Source: Takakia lepidozioides (lineage: Eukaryota; Streptophyta; Takakiopsida; Takakiales; Takakiaceae). From it: 60,000 nt of DNA. The notes below the pieces were generated by a model. That model did no database searches and was not told where the DNA came from. It saw only the letters and a program-made list of their open reading frames with translations. Within the stretch, counting starts at the first letter, position 1. Each line of letters opens with the position of its first letter. The DNA lies in NCBI GenBank assembly GCA_030704615.1, contig CM060734.1, forward strand, positions 45,836,042 through 45,896,041, in the 5' to 3' direction. The position numbers and the translations under genes are program-made. This document shows positions 58,639 to 60,000 of this stretch, one piece after another.

Positions 58639-59102
58639 TGATGGTGTCATTGACGACATCTTAAAAAAGACATTGTCTATAGTCCAGCAAGTAATTTTTC
58701 GACACTAAACCTAGAATTCCATGTATGAAGGGGGTCGATTTTAGGTGGCGTTGACGACACCTTAAATGGTGCCATTTTGGCTCTTGGAAACGGGTTTGTT
58801 GAACATGTCTGTTTCGTGTTCTTCTGCAAGTCTTCATTTTTTGTTGACCTTCCTGCAGTTTAAGATATCGACATCTTAAAACAAGCATTCTTTTTAGTCC
58901 AACAAGCCATTTTCCGACACTGAACGTAAAATTCCATGTTGGGAGGGGGTTGATTTAAGGTGGTGTTGACGACACCTTAAATGGGTGCCCTTTGGGCTCT
59001 GGGAAACAGGTGGTATGAACATGTTTGCTTCGTGTTCTTCTGCAGCTCTTCATTTTTTGTTGAACTTCCTGCAGTTTAAGATATCGTCAACGACATCTTA
59101 AT
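58639..59102. repeat. Palindromes in the intron of copy 3, arms TTAAGATGTCGT
   Basis: Five palindromes: 58639-58662, 58737-58766, 58858-58882 (centre lost), 58951-58981 and 59075-59102. The best, TTAAGATATCGT-CA-ACGACATCTTAA, has one mismatch in 12-base arms. This is the same intron that in copy 1 holds the palindromes at 7379 and 7620, but with entirely different arms. Flanking text is also repeated (CATTTTTTGTTGA..CTTCCTGCAG at 58836 and 59051). Confidence 0.85.
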
Positions 59103-59932
59103 CTACAGTCTGAAAATCTGCAGAGCACACATAAGTACTTGTGGTGTGTTGGGGGATATGCTCTGAGGAGGTTCACTTGTGTGGATGCAGGTACTTTCAC
59201 TTCGTTCTTATCCAGAGAAGGCTCTCAGTGATGATCCGGACTTCATTCGTGGATGGGCGAACCCAGACGACGACACCACAATGTACACAGCGGGAATTGT
59301 GAAGGACTAGGGTCGGGCTCATTACCACGACTGCGGGTGGTACCTCGACTGCCTCGGCAATCCAGTCCGTGGGAGGAGAACGTCTTGAGGAATCAGAATG
59401 AGAATGTAGATGCCTTGGCACCTCAGACAGATGAAGAGTTGCAGGCTAGGTTCCTTGCGCAGCTGAGGAAGAAGGAGCCAGCAAAAACGGCCACCCCCGC
59501 AGGTGGGAAGAAGAAAAATAAAGGGAAACGGACTACGAAGGCGGGTGGGTTTGTCGGTGCTGCGGCTAGTGTTGATGTTGGGCCAGGCCCTACAGGGACT
59601 GGTGGGGCAGTTCTTGATCGCCCACAGGCAGATGATCGCAATGTGCGTACAAAGGGCCAACAAATTCCCTCCCAGGTGATGAAAGGACTACCCACAGGGC
59701 AAGGAAACGCCCTTGCAAAGCCCGCCTGTGTGTCTCCAGAGTAGTGGGTCCACACTTCCAGCGAAAAATGTCAAACGTCATCTTCCTGCATATGATGGAG
59801 TCCCGGAAGTCCACATTCACATGGGTCAAATCTCTTGCATGGGACCATCTCTGCTCTTTTCTCACCCTGGTAAGGCCCATGCATCTTTCAAGTTTGTTTC
59901 CCATTTCATGACATTGTGGGGTGTGCGGATGT

Positions 59933-59970
59933 GGTGGATTAAGATGTCGTCAACGCCATCTTAATCCACC
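59933..59970. repeat. 38-bp palindrome in copy 3, centre CGTCAACG
   Basis: Outer arms GGTGGATTAAGATG and CATCTTAATCCACC are perfect over 14 bases, enclosing TCGTCAACGC. This is the best-kept member of the copy 3 palindrome family. It probably lies in a later intron. Confidence 0.85.
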
Positions 59971-60000
59971 AGGTCTTTGCATTGCTAGTTCCCTGAATGA

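Larger units (their letters stand above)
57964..60000 (+). pseudogene. ParB-like plus methyltransferase-like gene, copy 3 (5' truncated, runs off the window)
   Basis: Begins inside the equivalent of exon 4 of copy 1. 57964-58311 encodes IRIADPGLGKGFLEQARIHW, TKPEMTQEKLHRLS, WLEIWNSDP and FNTWLHKATFWSR. 58401-~58626 encodes DYKITMTTP, FFREFEKDGG and AMKRVLYMY. From 59191 it gives VLIPEKALSDDPDFIRGW, HYHDCGWYLD and ENVLRNQNENVDALAPQTDE, then a Lys-rich linker (KKNKGKRTTK). Intron places equal copy 1. A small indel near 58510, a TAG at 59308 (Tyr in copy 1) and a frameshift near 59375 mark it as decayed. The ParB-like part is missing and the methyltransferase-like part would lie beyond 60000. 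Confidence 0.7.

Overview
The window reads as nuclear DNA from a spore-bearing land plant or a close algal relative. It holds a plant AMT1-type ammonium transporter, an early light-induced protein (ELIP), fragments of PPR, organellar single-strand-binding (OSB) and NB-ARC genes, introns with GT/AG borders, and large amounts of decayed transposon and tandem-repeat DNA. Nothing looks bacterial or organellar. The exact lineage cannot be fixed from sequence alone.

Layout. 1-3 kb: an intact two-exon AMT1 gene. 3.9-9.8 kb: a palindromic repeat array, then copy 1 of a large multi-exon gene with a ParB-like domain (DGNHR motif) and a C-terminal amino-methyltransferase-like domain. 10.0-10.35 kb: a minisatellite. 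11.47-12.86 kb: copy 2 of the same gene on the minus strand, next to an array of palindromes (13.3-14.0 kb). 15.3-18.9 kb: a MULE-like SWIM transposase. 19.6-20.5 kb: a second DDE-like transposase remnant. 20.8-28.3 kb: a graveyard of PPR and OSB shards. 29.6-34.9 kb: a block ELIP(-)/CCT5(+)/reductase(-), present again in inverted form at 44.9-50.4 kb, with a third reductase copy at 38.2-40.8 kb. Between these lie OSB shards, an hAT element with a perfect 8-bp target duplication, SINEs, an NB-ARC fragment and a 181-bp satellite. 50.8-56.9 kb: another hAT element, a SINE, a decayed Crypton-like tyrosine recombinase, a field of GC-rich palindromes and the same satellite in opposite orientation. 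57.96 kb to the end: copy 3 of the ParB/methyltransferase-like gene, running off the window.

Genes likely to work: AMT1 (ammonium uptake), two complete medium-chain reductase copies (332 and 331 aa) and a third with a replaced C-terminus. ELIP at 49.2 kb is nearly complete but carries an apparent one-base frameshift. CCT5, PPR, OSB, NB-ARC and all transposase genes are fragments.

The most unusual signal is the ParB/methyltransferase-like family. Copies 1 and 3 carry short palindromes in introns, including the same intron in both. The palindromes share a CGYYRRCG centre but have different arms in each copy, and a third arm type lies in tandem beside copy 2.
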